A stretch of 64,000 bases of DNA from Dictyobacter arantiisoli (GCF_008326305.1 NZ_BIXY01000018.1:1-64000); one strand, 5' to 3'. Positions 18,702 through 28,058 are shown, numbered from the stretch's first letter. The notes: a model not told the origin generated them from the sequence alone. A program made the numbers and translations.

Positions 18702-19781
18702 ATGATTGTCGTAATGAAATCGACCAGTAGCGATGCTGATGTCCAACACGTATTGTCCTTTTTACAAAACCATGGCTTGAGCGGTCACCTTTCACAAGGT
18801 GTCGAACGCACAGTTATTGGTGTACTGGGAGCTGTTGGTCCTTCAGGCGCTCCAGGTAGCCTGGGTGGCATTAATCCTTCAATTGGTGAGGCCCTTGAGG
18901 GATTGCCGAATGTAGAGGACGTTGTCCGCGTCTCTAAACCCTATAAACTTGCCAGTCGTGAGTTCCATCCCGAAGATACGATTGTTGAGGTCCCTTCTGC
19001 CTGTGTAGAGGGCGGTATCGTGCGTATCGGTGGCAAAGAGGTCGTGATGATGGCAGGCCCCTGTACCGTTGAGACAGAGAAACAACTGATGACAACAGCC
19101 GCTGCGGTACGCAAAGAAGGTGCGGTTATCTTACGTGGTGGAGCGTTCAAGCCTTCTACATCTCCTTATGGCTTCCGTGGCCTGGGCGAAGAGGGATTGA
19201 AGCTCTTAGCCAAGGCTCGTGATGAGTTTGGCATGGCAATCATCACTGAGGTTATGACCCCATCCGATGTCGCAATGGTCTGCGAGTATGCTGATATCCT
19301 GCAAATCGGAACCCGCAATATGCAGAACTACATGTTGCTGGATGAAGTTGGTCGCACCCGCAAACCGGTTGTCATCAAACGTGGTATGTCGGCGACCTTC
19401 GAAGAATGGTTACTGGCTGCCGAATATATTCTCTCACAGGGCAACCGCAATGTCATTCTGTGTGAACGCGGTATCCGTACCTTTGAGAAGGCTACCCGTA
19501 ATACAATGGACATCAGTGCCTTCCCATTACTCAAGCGTCTCTCACACTTACCAGTGCTCTCAGATCCCAGTCAGGGTACTGGACGCCGTGATATCGTCGG
19601 ACCTCTGTCTCTGGCCTCTGTCGCCGCTGGTGCAGACGCATTGCTCGTCGAGGTACATCCCAATCCTGATGAGGCACTCAAAGATGGCGCACAGTCCATC
19701 ACTATTCCACAGTTCCGTGAACTCATGCCTCAACTCCATGCCGTCGCCGGTGCCATTGGTCGCTCAGTGATTACGAAATAA
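18702..19781 (+). CDS. aroF: 3-deoxy-7-phosphoheptulonate (DAHP) synthase, type I-beta
   Basis: It catalyses the first shikimate-pathway step, condensing PEP with erythrose-4-phosphate. The 359-residue protein has an N-terminal ferredoxin-like regulatory domain (~1-95, MIVVMKSTSSDADVQHVLSFL), as in Thermotoga-type enzymes. The KDO8P/DAHP barrel follows, with MMAGPCTVE, LRGGAFKPSTSPYGFRG, IGTRNMQNY, VIKRGMSATFEEWLLAAEYI and DPSQGTGRRD. The segment GAVGPSGAPGSLGGINPSIGEA in the regulatory domain looks longer than usual. TTAAGGAG precedes the ATG by 9 bases. A two-way terminator follows. Confidence 0.95.
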   Translation: MIVVMKSTSSDADVQHVLSFLQNHGLSGHLSQGVERTVIGVLGAVGPSGAPGSLGGINPSIGEALEGLPNVEDVVRVSKPYKLASREFHPEDTIVEVPSACVEGGIVRIGGKEVVMMAGPCTVETEKQLMTTAAAVRKEGAVILRGGAFKPSTSPYGFRGLGEEGLKLLAKARDEFGMAIITEVMTPSDVAMVCEYADILQIGTRNMQNYMLLDEVGRTRKPVVIKRGMSATFEEWLLAAEYILSQGNRNVILCERGIRTFEKATRNTMDISAFPLLKRLSHLPVLSDPSQGTGRRDIVGPLSLASVAAGADALLVEVHPNPDEALKDGAQSITIPQFRELMPQLHAVAGAIGRSVITK

Positions 19782-19802
19782 GAGTTACGGCTATAAGCAA
19801 CA

Positions 19803-19842
19803 AAAAAAGAACCTCTGAGCATTGTCTCGAAGGTTCTTTTTT
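19803..19842. terminator. Bidirectional intrinsic terminator
   Basis: AAAAAAGAACCT (19803-19814) pairs with AGGTTCTTTTTT (19831-19842), with further pairing of CTGAG and CTCG near the loop. It ends the aromatic block on the plus strand and queD on the minus strand. Confidence 0.85.
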
Positions 19843-19867
19843 GTTGCCCGAATGGTAAAAATACTCT

Positions 19868-20371
19868 CTAGCGATTGAATTCTTGCTTGTAGTAAGCCAT
19901 CTGTGTAGGAGCCTCTTCAACACCAACCATAATTGTATGTAAGTTAGCGCTGGAATATTCGTTAATGATCAATTGATAGAGCTCATTACAAATATACTCA
20001 GCCAACAACTCGGCGCTAGAGTTGGCAATCGGCAATGCGACAACATCTGCTCTTGGAAAGATATAATGCTTCTCATGAAATTTGATTTCCCAGGCTTCCG
20101 CATGTTGCGTCAGTTCCAGATGAGGATTATGTAAGGGCAATAGGAAACGATGATCCAGGCGTTGACAAATTTCTTTCGTACGCTTTTTGAGTATCGTAAA
20201 ATCAAAAACGACGTTATCAGCACCCAAATCACCTTCCACCTCAATCAATACCCCATAATTATGTCCATGCAAACGTTCGCATTTACCACTATAGGTGATG
20301 AAATGCGCCGAATTAAAATTCAGGTAACCACCCTCTACCTTCACCTTACGCATAATCCTCGTACCAGCCAT
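19868..20371 (-). CDS. queD: 6-carboxytetrahydropterin synthase / PTPS family
   Basis: This 167-residue protein belongs to the 6-pyruvoyl-tetrahydropterin synthase family. In most bacteria such proteins act as QueD in queuosine precursor synthesis. The zinc-binding and catalytic residues are visible: FNSAHF (His), GKCERLHGHNYG (catalytic Cys, His-x-His) and a downstream GVEEAPTQMAYY. DFTILKKRTKEICQRLDHRFL is also characteristic. The ATG at 20371 has GAGGG 7 bases upstream; a start at 20410 adds 13 residues but has no ribosome site. No other que genes adjoin it, so a folate/pterin role remains possible. Confidence 0.88.
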   Translation of the reverse strand: MAGTRIMRKVKVEGGYLNFNSAHFITYSGKCERLHGHNYGVLIEVEGDLGADNVVFDFTILKKRTKEICQRLDHRFLLPLHNPHLELTQHAEAWEIKFHEKHYIFPRADVVALPIANSSAELLAEYICNELYQLIINEYSSANLHTIMVGVEEAPTQMAYYKQEFNR

Positions 20372-20631
20372 TCCGGGGCCCTCGTTTTCTCTAGAATCTT
20401 TTTGATGCATTTGTACTCTATCACATGCCAGTCCATGGATTTACTAGCTCCACCATCTGATCACGCTTCTGATGACATAAGAATAGCATACCAGCAACAA
20501 AAATGACACACAAGAAACCTGGCACCATACTCCGCCTGCCACCGTGCCCAGGCTTCAATGAAACCATATGGTATACTTAAAAAAATTGCGTGGGTACTTC
20601 CTGCGTTTGTAAAAAAGGAGATACGCGAAAG

Positions 20632-20952
20632 ATGAAAGTTGTAGATACCTTCCCGGCTCTGCAAAATCTCTTTAATCCAGGTGCGGCGGCAGGCTTAAAT
20701 AAATCGATACAGCTCCATGTAACGGGCAGTGATGCGGGCGATTATGCCATCCATATCCACGATCAGAAATGCGAACTGGTTCCTCCGGCTTCAGTGAAAC
20801 CGGATCTGACATTGTCAGTAAGTGATCAGGATTGGATCGCTGTGACGCAGGGACAGTTGGATCCCATGAAGGCATTCCTCTCGGGAAAAATTAAAGCCAC
20901 TGGCGATATGATGCTGGCAATGAAAATTCCGGCTCTCTTTAAATTACAATAA
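20632..20952 (+). CDS. SCP2 sterol-binding-like domain protein
   Basis: A 106-residue single-domain protein. The pattern GLNKSIQLHVTGSDAGDYAIHIHDQKCELV...PDLTLSVSDQDWIAVTQGQLDPMKAFLSGKIKATGDMMLAMKIPALF is the SCP2 fold, a lipid-binding tunnel. DPMKAFLSGKIKxxGDMMLAMK is the family's most conserved part. Bacterial members are presumed to bind lipids or acyl-CoA, and the ligand is unknown. Start ATG 20632 has AAGGAG 11 bases upstream; a GTG frame at 20590 is rejected. The gene stands alone. Confidence 0.85.
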   Translation: MKVVDTFPALQNLFNPGAAAGLNKSIQLHVTGSDAGDYAIHIHDQKCELVPPASVKPDLTLSVSDQDWIAVTQGQLDPMKAFLSGKIKATGDMMLAMKIPALFKLQ

Positions 20953-21154
20953 GCCAGGCCATCTCCAACCAGCAACTTCAACCATGAAAGGTAAATGCTG
21001 TTATTCATCAGTATTTATCTTTTTGCTTTCTTTTGCAGCCGCAAAACTGATCAACCTTGCAGTCCAGGAAGGACCTATGGTATACTCCTCTTGACTAAGT
21101 AATGTCTTTGCCAGGCACTTCTAGTATACGGCAAACCGTAGAAAGGCGTCCGAC

Positions 21155-21652
21155 ATGGTTCTTAGGGGTAGTGAGTTACAACATCATAATCTACAATATC
21201 TCAATGGTATGCTAACTACGCATGAGGCAGCCAAACATTTAGATCTCAGTTATTGGCATTTTATGCATCTGGTAGAGGCAGGCCGAATCCCCGGTGTACG
21301 GGTTGTTGATCGCTGGCTCTTTTCACCTGACGATTTAAATGATTATAAACGGAGCAAATTTGGGGTGCTGGAAGATCTCGCAAGAGCAGCGCTTGAAAAC
21401 CCGGATATTGGGCTGACCGATAAACAAGCTGTCATCTGCCATTATCTCCTCGCGAACGAGCGGCCATCTGAAATTGCTCGTAAGCTACAACAATCGCGTC
21501 AAGCTGTCCATTCACAAATATCGCTCATACGCGAGAAAGTAACCCGCCAAAAAACCACTTCTTTTTTACCACCTGAAACCACCACAGTAAGGAATATAAC
21601 GCCACCCATAAAACGCGCCGTACGTAGTAAACGTGCACAAGCCTCACTCTAA
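21155..21652 (+). CDS. DNA-binding protein with excisionase-type HTH and second HTH
   Basis: The 165-residue protein begins with a MerR/excisionase-like HTH at ~20-68 (MLTTHEAAKHLDLSYWHFMHLVEAGRIPGVRVVDRWLFSPDDLNDYKRSK). A second HTH of sigma70-region-4/LuxR type lies at ~88-130 (IGLTDKQAVICHYLLANERPSEIARKLQQSRQAVHSQISLIREKV). The C-terminus is basic (KRAVRSKRAQASL). Two HTH units in a small protein point to a regulator, but the target is unknown. GAAAGG lies 8 bases before the ATG. The ~320 bases after it hold no gene I can support. Confidence 0.72.
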   Translation: MVLRGSELQHHNLQYLNGMLTTHEAAKHLDLSYWHFMHLVEAGRIPGVRVVDRWLFSPDDLNDYKRSKFGVLEDLARAALENPDIGLTDKQAVICHYLLANERPSEIARKLQQSRQAVHSQISLIREKVTRQKTTSFLPPETTTVRNITPPIKRAVRSKRAQASL

Positions 21653-21973
21653 TTATCTCTATTTTGAGACAATGAAAGCGGCGACATCTCACACTATCAG
21701 ACAAAATAAGCGCATCCTAAAACTGTATCTCTATTCAAGAACATCTCATGGCTGAATTGCTTAGCAAACAGAATGAGTAAATCCAATATAGATATTTTTA
21801 GATGTGCGTGCAAAAGTGGGTAAGAAAAACAGACACCCTCAACTTCCGATGGATGAATACATTCGTGTGGAGTGAACATATACACTCTATTACTAGCCAG
21901 ATCAGTTGCAGTTCAACTAATTTGAAGAACGGCACGTATCTATACTAAGATCAATCTAGTAATGAGGGGATTT

Positions 21974-23836
21974 ATGGTGCAAGAACGCGCGGCGGCTTTG
22001 CCTCAAAAAAATAACACCTATCAACCAATTGAGGATTATGGGGTTATTGGAGATTTGCATACAGTAGCACTGGTAGGGAAAGATGGGGCTATCGACTGGT
22101 GCTGCATTCCACGTTTTGATGCTCCAAGTGTGTTTGGTGCATTGCTCGACGTTAACAAAGGTGGTACATTTCGCATTAGTCCAACCTTCGAGCAAACAAC
22201 TAGCGTTGGACGCCGTCAAATGTATTTGCCTGAAACAAATATTTTGATCACACGCTTTCTAACGGTCGATGGTGTAGGCGAAATTACCGATTTCATGCCG
22301 ATCAAACAACCAGGATCCAAGGTACTTCAACATCATATTATTCGTGAGGTAAAGGTTGTCCGAGGTTCCCTCCCCTTTGAAGTAGTCTGCACACCAGCTT
22401 TTAACTATGCCCGTGACACTCATACCGTCACGCTCTCAGAACATGGCGCGATCTTTCATAGCCAGTCACTTAGTCTGGGTCTGGCCTCAACGCTTCCATT
22501 GGAGGAGGATGGCAGGGGCGGTGTACGAGCCAACTTTACCTTGCATCAGAATCAAAGCGCCTATTTTGTTCTGGAAAGCGCCAGGGATCATGATCTGGAA
22601 CCCCAACCTATTAGCGCACGACGCTATCAGGCTGCCTTTGAGGAAACAATGACATATTGGCAGAACTGGCTCTCACAATGCCAGTATCAAGGCCGCTGGC
22701 GTGAAATGGTTCAACGTTCTGCACTCGTCCTTAAACTCCTCACCTATGCGCCTACTGGAGCAATTGTCGCTGCCCCCACAACAAGTCTGCCAGAAACACT
22801 GGGGGGAGCACGAAACTGGGATTACCGCTATACCTGGCTGAGAGATGCATCCTTTACGATCTATAGCCTGCTTATCCTGGGTTTCTATCAGGAGGCTGAA
22901 GCGTTTATGGGATGGCTGGATGCTCGCTGTCATGAACTCAAAGATAATGGCTCACTCCAACCAATGTATACAATTACTGGTGGACATGATCTCCAGGAAT
23001 TCACGCTGGATCATCTGGAAGGCTATCGCAAAAGCTCACCGGTACGCATTGGTAACGGAGCATACAAACAGAAGCAATTGGATATCTATGGTGAACTGAT
23101 GGATTCTATCTTTATCTTTGATCGCCATCAGGATATCTCATATGACCTCTGGCGTAACCTGCGCCGTCTGCTTGATTGGCTGGGTGAACACTGGCAGGAA
23201 CCAGATGAAGGAATCTGGGAAGTTCGCGGTGGTCAAAAAGATTTTGTTCATTCACGTGTCATGAGTTGGGTCGCCTTTGATCGGGCCGCACGCATCTCAC
23301 ACCACCGTGGCCTGCCAGCGCCCCTCGACCGCTGGAATCAGATTAGTGCCCAGATCTATGAAGAGATTATGGAAAAAGGCTGGGATGCTAAGACTAACAG
23401 CTTTATTCAATATTATGGAAGTGATGCCATCGACGCCAGTTCGCTCCTTATGGTGCTCACCAAATTCACTGGACCCACCGACCCTCGCATGCACAGAACC
23501 ATTAATCGTATCCAGCAAGAGCTCACCAGTGACTCGCATGTCTATCGCTACATTCCCTCCAAAGCTGCCAGTGATGGGCTAGGAAGCACAGAAGGGACCT
23601 TTAGTCCCTGTAGTTTCTGGCTCGCTGAAACGCTGGCTCGCTCAGGACGGCTCAATGAAGCACGCCTGGTACTTGAAAAGATGTTGACTTATTCGAACCA
23701 TCTCGGCCTTTATGCTGAAGAAATCGGCCCAACCGGTGAGGCGCTTGGAAACTTCCCGCAAGCCTTCACTCATCTTGCGCTCATCAGCACCTGTTATAAC
23801 ATGGATAGAGCACTTAACGGCACACTGCTTCGCTAA
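21974..23836 (+). CDS. Glycoside hydrolase family 15 (glucoamylase/trehalase-like)
   Basis: A 620-residue cytoplasmic protein (no signal peptide) with the GH15 two-part layout. An N-terminal beta-sandwich (~1-225) opens with IEDYGVIGDLHTVALVGKDGAIDWCCIPRFDAPSVFGALLD. A C-terminal (alpha/alpha)6 barrel (~230-620) contains LPETLGGARNWDYRYTWLRDASFTIYSLL, PDEGIWEVRGGQKDFVHSRVMSWVAFDRA and EGTFSPCSFWLAETLARSG. Glu residues in the last two blocks are the likely acid and base. Members release glucose from starch-type glucans or trehalose. The ATG at 21974, directly after GAGGGG, is preferred over 21962. The stop codon overlaps the first base of a MITE-like element. Confidence 0.88.
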   Translation: MVQERAAALPQKNNTYQPIEDYGVIGDLHTVALVGKDGAIDWCCIPRFDAPSVFGALLDVNKGGTFRISPTFEQTTSVGRRQMYLPETNILITRFLTVDGVGEITDFMPIKQPGSKVLQHHIIREVKVVRGSLPFEVVCTPAFNYARDTHTVTLSEHGAIFHSQSLSLGLASTLPLEEDGRGGVRANFTLHQNQSAYFVLESARDHDLEPQPISARRYQAAFEETMTYWQNWLSQCQYQGRWREMVQRSALVLKLLTYAPTGAIVAAPTTSLPETLGGARNWDYRYTWLRDASFTIYSLLILGFYQEAEAFMGWLDARCHELKDNGSLQPMYTITGGHDLQEFTLDHLEGYRKSSPVRIGNGAYKQKQLDIYGELMDSIFIFDRHQDISYDLWRNLRRLLDWLGEHWQEPDEGIWEVRGGQKDFVHSRVMSWVAFDRAARISHHRGLPAPLDRWNQISAQIYEEIMEKGWDAKTNSFIQYYGSDAIDASSLLMVLTKFTGPTDPRMHRTINRIQQELTSDSHVYRYIPSKAASDGLGSTEGTFSPCSFWLAETLARSGRLNEARLVLEKMLTYSNHLGLYAEEIGPTGEALGNFPQAFTHLALISTCYNMDRALNGTLLR

Positions 23837-24039
23837 GAAGGTGTCGGACTTCCATGCTCTCCACGGTCTCTGTGCATGCGTTTTCGCACCTACGGTGCTC
23901 AAACATTTTTTAATGTGTGATGGAGAAAAAGTTCTTCGAACTTTTTCTCCATCACACATTAAAAAGGGCGCAGGCGCGCAAGTGCCTGCCTACAAGTCAG
24001 TAGCAAGATCCCGCTGGGACTGGAAGTCCGACACCTTCT
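23836..24039 (+). mobile_element. MITE-like element, copy 1
   Basis: A 204-bp non-coding element with perfect 19-bp terminal inverted repeats (23836-23854 and 24021-24039, ends AGAAGGTGTCGGACTTCCA). A perfect 28-bp central hairpin lies at 23907-23934/23938-23965. A smaller CAGGC...GCCTG hairpin lies on its right side. The motifs TCTCTGTGCATG and GCACCTACGGTGCTC left of the hairpin recur in copies at 40536 and 41275. No transposase is encoded and no target duplication is evident. It begins on the last base of the GH15 stop codon. Confidence 0.82.
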
Positions 24040-24404
24040 AACATACTTTTTCGCAGGCAGATATATTCATGCCTACCTGCGAACGAGCCGCAAATTGCTG
24101 CGGGAAAGCGGGAATAAAGCGACCGTGACCTTTGTTCTCTTAAGTAGGATACCTTCTCAGGTTTTGATTGAGAACTTTTTGAGAGTTTATCTCAAGCAAT
24201 TTGTTGCATAGTGTGCGATAATTGACACAGAGGGACCACACAACAGCTATCGCGTTATGTACCGCTCACAGCAGGCGTAATGCACCTTGTCCCCATACAT
24301 CCTATCTTCATAAAGCATCGATATGCATCGTCTGGATCATATCTTCCATCGCTGTGGATATCTGGTAGTATTCGCGCTCATGCCATAAACGATTGAAAAC
24401 AAAC

Positions 24405-24433
24405 TTGACGCGAAGCACTAAAACAGGTACAAT
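24405..24433 (+). promoter_or_regulatory. typA promoter and structured leader
   Basis: TTGACG (24405-24410) and TACAAT (24428-24433) are 17 bases apart. The ~90-nt leader that follows contains a hairpin, ACCGGGC...GTCCGGT at about 24467-24493, ending in TTTTC. It might attenuate or protect the transcript. Confidence 0.7.
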
Positions 24434-24526
24434 CCTTCATGGAAGTGTCGGTAAAACCAACTGATCCACCGGGCGACGAAGGCCGTCCGGTTTTCTTAAT
24501 GCCCTCTAGGAGTAATTGCCAGGAAT

Positions 24527-26392
24527 ATGCAAACTATCGAAAACACGAATAACGAGATCCACGAAAACTTAATAGAACGCACCGACATCCGCAACGTCGC
24601 GATCATTGCTCACGTTGACCATGGGAAAACCACCCTGGTTGATGGATTGCTAAAACAAAGTCATATCTTTCGTGATAATCAGCAAATGGGTGAGCTGATT
24701 ATGGACTCCAATGATCAAGAGCGCGAGCGGGGAATTACGATCCTGGCGAAAAATACTGCCATCAGGTATCGTGATGTAAAGATTAATATTATCGACACTC
24801 CCGGACACGCCGACTTCGGTGGTGAAGTAGAGCGCGTGCTAAATATGGCTGATGGTTGTATCCTTCTTGTCGATGCCGCTGAAGGTCCCATGCCTCAAAC
24901 ACGCTTTGTATTGCAAAAAGCGTTAGAATTAAACCTCAAACCCATTGTGGTTATTAACAAAATCGATCGTAAAGATGCTCGTATCGATTATGTGATTGAG
25001 AAAACACAGGATTTATTCCTGGAGCTGGCTACCGATGATAGCCACCTTGATTTCCCCATTCTCTATGCTATCGGTCGCAATGGCGTGGCAATGTATAAGC
25101 CAGATGATGAGCAAAAAGATTTACAGCCACTGTTCGATACTATCGTGAATCATGTGCCCGCTCCTAAAGTGGATGCCGATGCACCGTTCCAGTTATTGGT
25201 CACCGCCCTTGATTACGATGACTATAAAGGAAAATATGCTATCGGGCGTATTATCCGTGGTCGCATCAGTCCTAATACTGCGATTGCACGTATTGATCGC
25301 TCAGGCGAAGTTTCTCGTCAGAAGGTCAGTCTTGTTTTTAGCTATATTGGTTTGCAGCGTGGTGAGGTTGCAGAGGCCCTGGCTGGCGATATTATTGCGC
25401 TGACAGGTGTCGCCGATGTAAATATCGGTGAGACACTGGCCGATATCGATTATCCTGAGGCTCTGCCTTTGATTGAGATTTCTGAGCCGACCCTGAAGAT
25501 GACTTTTGGTGTAAACACCAGTCCTCTCTCTGGTCGCGAAGGCAAATTCTCAACCTCCCGTCAGATCCGCGCTCGTCTCTATCGCGAACTTGAGACTAAC
25601 GTCAGTCTGCGCGTCGTGGATGGCAATACACCTGATGAATTTGTCGTATCGGGTCGTGGTGAGTTGCACCTATCGGTCCTGATTGAGACATTACGTCGTG
25701 AAGGCTACGAGATCCAGGTTTCCCGCCCAGAAGTGATTACCCGTGAAAGCGAAGACGGCCACTTAGAGGAGCCTGTTGAGCATCTGGTCATCGATACGAA
25801 AGATATCTATATGGGTGTCTTGACCGAGGCACTGGCCGCTCGTAAAGCTCAATTGACCAATATGATCAATGACGGCAATGACAATATTCGTATTGAATAC
25901 GATATTCCTACCCGTGGCTTGATCGGCTTTCGTAATGCCTTCCTGACCCTGACCAAGGGTAATGGCGCAATGAATAGTCTGCTAAAGGGCTTCGTGCCCT
26001 GGATGGGTAAGATCAATAGCTCCCGTATGGGTGCAATGATCGCTTCTGAGCAAGGAACTGCCGTCATTTACGGACTGAACAATGCTCAGGTACGTGGTGA
26101 TACATTCATTGAACCAGGTACACCTGTCTACGAAGGTATGATTATTGGCCTGAATGCCCGTCCCGATGATCTGGTCGTCAATGTCTGTAAAGAAAAGCAG
26201 AAAACCAATATTCGCTCTTCTACCTCGGACATTTCAGTACGACTGACACCACCCATTCTGATGAGCCTGGAGCAGTCTCTGGACTTCATCAACAATGATG
26301 AACTGGTAGAAGTCACACCAAAGACGATTCGCCTGCGCAAACGCTACCTGACACAGCACGAGCGCTCCCGCATGCGTCCTCATAACGACTAA
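24527..26392 (+). CDS. typA: Ribosome-associated translational GTPase TypA/BipA
   Basis: TypA/BipA is a GTPase related to EF-G that binds the ribosome and aids 50S assembly and stress adaptation. The 621-residue protein shows G1 AHVDHGKTTL (~26-35), switch RERGITILAKNT, G3 DTPGHADFGGEV and G4 NKID. Domain II follows, then domain III and EF-G domain V. The TypA-specific C-terminal domain has GNGAMNSLLKGFVPW and NVCKEKQKTNIRSSTSD. The first ~20 residues are a small extension. It is monocistronic with its own promoter and a perfect terminator. Confidence 0.96.
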   Translation: MQTIENTNNEIHENLIERTDIRNVAIIAHVDHGKTTLVDGLLKQSHIFRDNQQMGELIMDSNDQERERGITILAKNTAIRYRDVKINIIDTPGHADFGGEVERVLNMADGCILLVDAAEGPMPQTRFVLQKALELNLKPIVVINKIDRKDARIDYVIEKTQDLFLELATDDSHLDFPILYAIGRNGVAMYKPDDEQKDLQPLFDTIVNHVPAPKVDADAPFQLLVTALDYDDYKGKYAIGRIIRGRISPNTAIARIDRSGEVSRQKVSLVFSYIGLQRGEVAEALAGDIIALTGVADVNIGETLADIDYPEALPLIEISEPTLKMTFGVNTSPLSGREGKFSTSRQIRARLYRELETNVSLRVVDGNTPDEFVVSGRGELHLSVLIETLRREGYEIQVSRPEVITRESEDGHLEEPVEHLVIDTKDIYMGVLTEALAARKAQLTNMINDGNDNIRIEYDIPTRGLIGFRNAFLTLTKGNGAMNSLLKGFVPWMGKINSSRMGAMIASEQGTAVIYGLNNAQVRGDTFIEPGTPVYEGMIIGLNARPDDLVVNVCKEKQKTNIRSSTSDISVRLTPPILMSLEQSLDFINNDELVEVTPKTIRLRKRYLTQHERSRMRPHND

Positions 26393-26410
26393 CACCAATC
26401 ACAAACTAAT

Positions 26411-26466
26411 AAATAACGATCCCATCATTTTCCTCCCTGAAGAGGAAAATGATGGGATCGTTATTT
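26411..26466. terminator. Perfect 25-bp intrinsic terminator after typA
   Basis: Bases 26411-26435 pair perfectly with 26442-26466 around a 6-base loop; the core is CGATCCCATCATTTTCCTC. The symmetrical A/T-rich edges could work in both directions. Confidence 0.85.
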
Positions 26467-26723
26467 ATCCACACACGATGTATCCACTGCTGTCCAGCAA
26501 TCCTGATAGACATCAGACGCCAGTAGCTGTACGTTTCTGTCTTATCTTCAACCGATTAAAAATAAGACAGAGTTACCAGTATACCAATAAATATGTTTAT
26601 ATATATAGATATATGCCCCGATTAGTAAGGTACACATGACGAACTAGCGCCCACGCCCAGGAACATTGACGTTTCTTTCTAGCGATAAGTACATTGATTA
26701 CAATGACGGTAATGGGAGGCACT

Positions 26724-26933
26724 ATGGCTAAATCCATACGGGAAGCAGTTTTCGTCCTATCTATTGCGTTACTGGTTACAAGCAGTCCAACCCTCTGGAT
26801 CAAACCGGCAATAGAGCATACAGCCATACAGGCACAGATTCAGGTCACGCAGGGGGCCAATCAATCCCAGCAGTTTAATAAAGGTGATAGCCGAGGAGTA
26901 ACCTGTCCACCACCTCCACGTGGTTGCTGGTAA
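26724..26933 (+). CDS. Small secreted peptide with CPPPPRGCW tail
   Basis: A 69-residue product with a clear signal peptide (MAKSIREAVFVLSIALLVTSSPTLW). A polar Gln/Asn-rich middle (QAQIQVTQGANQSQQFNKGDSRG) follows, then the C-terminal nonapeptide CPPPPRGCW with two Cys flanking four Pro and an Arg. GGGAGG lies 5 bases before the ATG, and TTGACG (26666)/TACATT (26690) form a plausible promoter, so expression is likely. No family is recognised. No peptide-modifying enzyme or dedicated exporter is next to it. It could be a secreted signal, a disulfide-looped peptide or a small envelope protein. Confidence 0.65.
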   Translation: MAKSIREAVFVLSIALLVTSSPTLWIKPAIEHTAIQAQIQVTQGANQSQQFNKGDSRGVTCPPPPRGCW

Positions 26934-27112
26934 AGTCCAATATCCTATTACACACATGCCCCTTGTCACGCTCAATAAAAATCCTCCTCATTGCCTCAGA
27001 CAAGGGGCACAACCAATACCTGTTCTTTTATCTACCCTGATAGCCCCAAAAGTATCTTCTGTTTGGCCTTCCATATGCAATATGATATGATATCCATGAA
27101 AACTATCACTTG

Positions 27113-27394
27113 ATGGAGCATACAACCGTGGAAGAACAAATTGAGGATCGCCCACTGGTAACATTTTATACCAAAGCAGGCTGCCACCTCTGTGACATGG
27201 CTCGTGACGCACTCGATGAGATCGCTTCCCACCTGGAGTATGATCTCGACGAAATTGATATTCGGCGTGACATGGATCTTTTTGAACGCTATCGCTATCG
27301 CATCCCTGTAGTGATGCTCAATGAAACCATTATCGCCGAGGGACGTATAGAGTATAGTGATCTGGCAGAAGCATTCGCACTTGAAGATGTGTAA
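27113..27394 (+). CDS. Glutaredoxin-like thiol-disulfide protein
   Basis: A 93-residue thioredoxin-fold protein of the glutaredoxin/DUF836 type. VTFYTKAGCHLCDMARDAL near the N-terminus holds the CxxC redox pair (CHLC). YDLDEIDIRRDMDLFERYRYRIPVVMLNETIIAEGRI supplies the cis-Pro after the Ile and the glutathione-side strand. It would reduce disulfides or transfer electrons in the cytoplasm, and its partner is unknown. Start choice is uncertain: ATG 27113 lacks a ribosome site, whereas GTG 27128 has GGAG 9 bases upstream. DUF2085 follows on the same strand 44 bases later. Confidence 0.85.
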   Translation: MEHTTVEEQIEDRPLVTFYTKAGCHLCDMARDALDEIASHLEYDLDEIDIRRDMDLFERYRYRIPVVMLNETIIAEGRIEYSDLAEAFALEDV

Positions 27395-27438
27395 GTAATG
27401 AAGCAATAGTCGTAGAGAGAACACACAAGGAAGTCGCA

Positions 27439-28029
27439 ATGGCAACACGATCAATCTTCAAACAAACATACAACGGCTACGCGCCACCGCAAGCACGCCC
27501 TATACGCCCTAAATCGCACTTCGAGCGCATCATTGACCGTGGCGGTGACTTCTTAATCGCCTACTGGGCACACATCGTCACCACAGTGCTAGGCATCCTG
27601 GTAGGGATCGCCATCGCCATCCCATTCCTCTCTTACATGGGACTCCAAAGTATTTCGAGTCCGCTCTTCTACGTGCTTCATTACGTCTGTGCACAAATCC
27701 CCTCACACTCATTCTACATCTGGGGGCATCAGCTAGGACTATGTGCACGCAACTTCTCCATCTATACCTCAATGTTTCTGGGCAGCCTGATCTTTGTGCT
27801 GAGCAAGAAACGCCTTCCCGGCATCCCATGGTGGCTCTGGATCATCATGATCCTGCCAATGGCCTGGGATGGTACCTCTCAGATGTTCGGTCTGCGCGAA
27901 AGCGACTGGATATTGCGCATGGTCACCGGCACGCTCTTTGGACTGGGAAACATCTGGTTTGCCCTGCCACTGATGCATAAAAGCATCATGGAAACAATCC
28001 CACCCACTCCAATGCATCAACAGGTATAA
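27439..28029 (+). CDS. DUF2085 family membrane protein
   Basis: A 196-residue protein with about four membrane segments after a basic, cytosolic N-terminus. The family signature is visible: HYVCAQIPSHSFYIWGHQLGLCARNFSIYTSMFLGSL, the 'C.q.p.rSf...g.q...CaRc.giY.g...G' pattern with conserved Cys and His. It is followed by LPMAWDGTSQMFGLRESDWILRMVTGTLFG. DUF2085 proteins are widespread in Chloroflexota and archaea; a metal or haem role has been suggested but not shown. AAGGAAG precedes the ATG. Confidence 0.83.
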   Translation: MATRSIFKQTYNGYAPPQARPIRPKSHFERIIDRGGDFLIAYWAHIVTTVLGILVGIAIAIPFLSYMGLQSISSPLFYVLHYVCAQIPSHSFYIWGHQLGLCARNFSIYTSMFLGSLIFVLSKKRLPGIPWWLWIIMILPMAWDGTSQMFGLRESDWILRMVTGTLFGLGNIWFALPLMHKSIMETIPPTPMHQQV

Positions 28030-28058
28030 CCCAGACGCCCACAACATACTTCAGAATT

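Noticed and set aside
19267-19770. 167-codon frame inside the DAHP synthase gene
   Set aside because: It is an alternative frame of a confidently identified gene.
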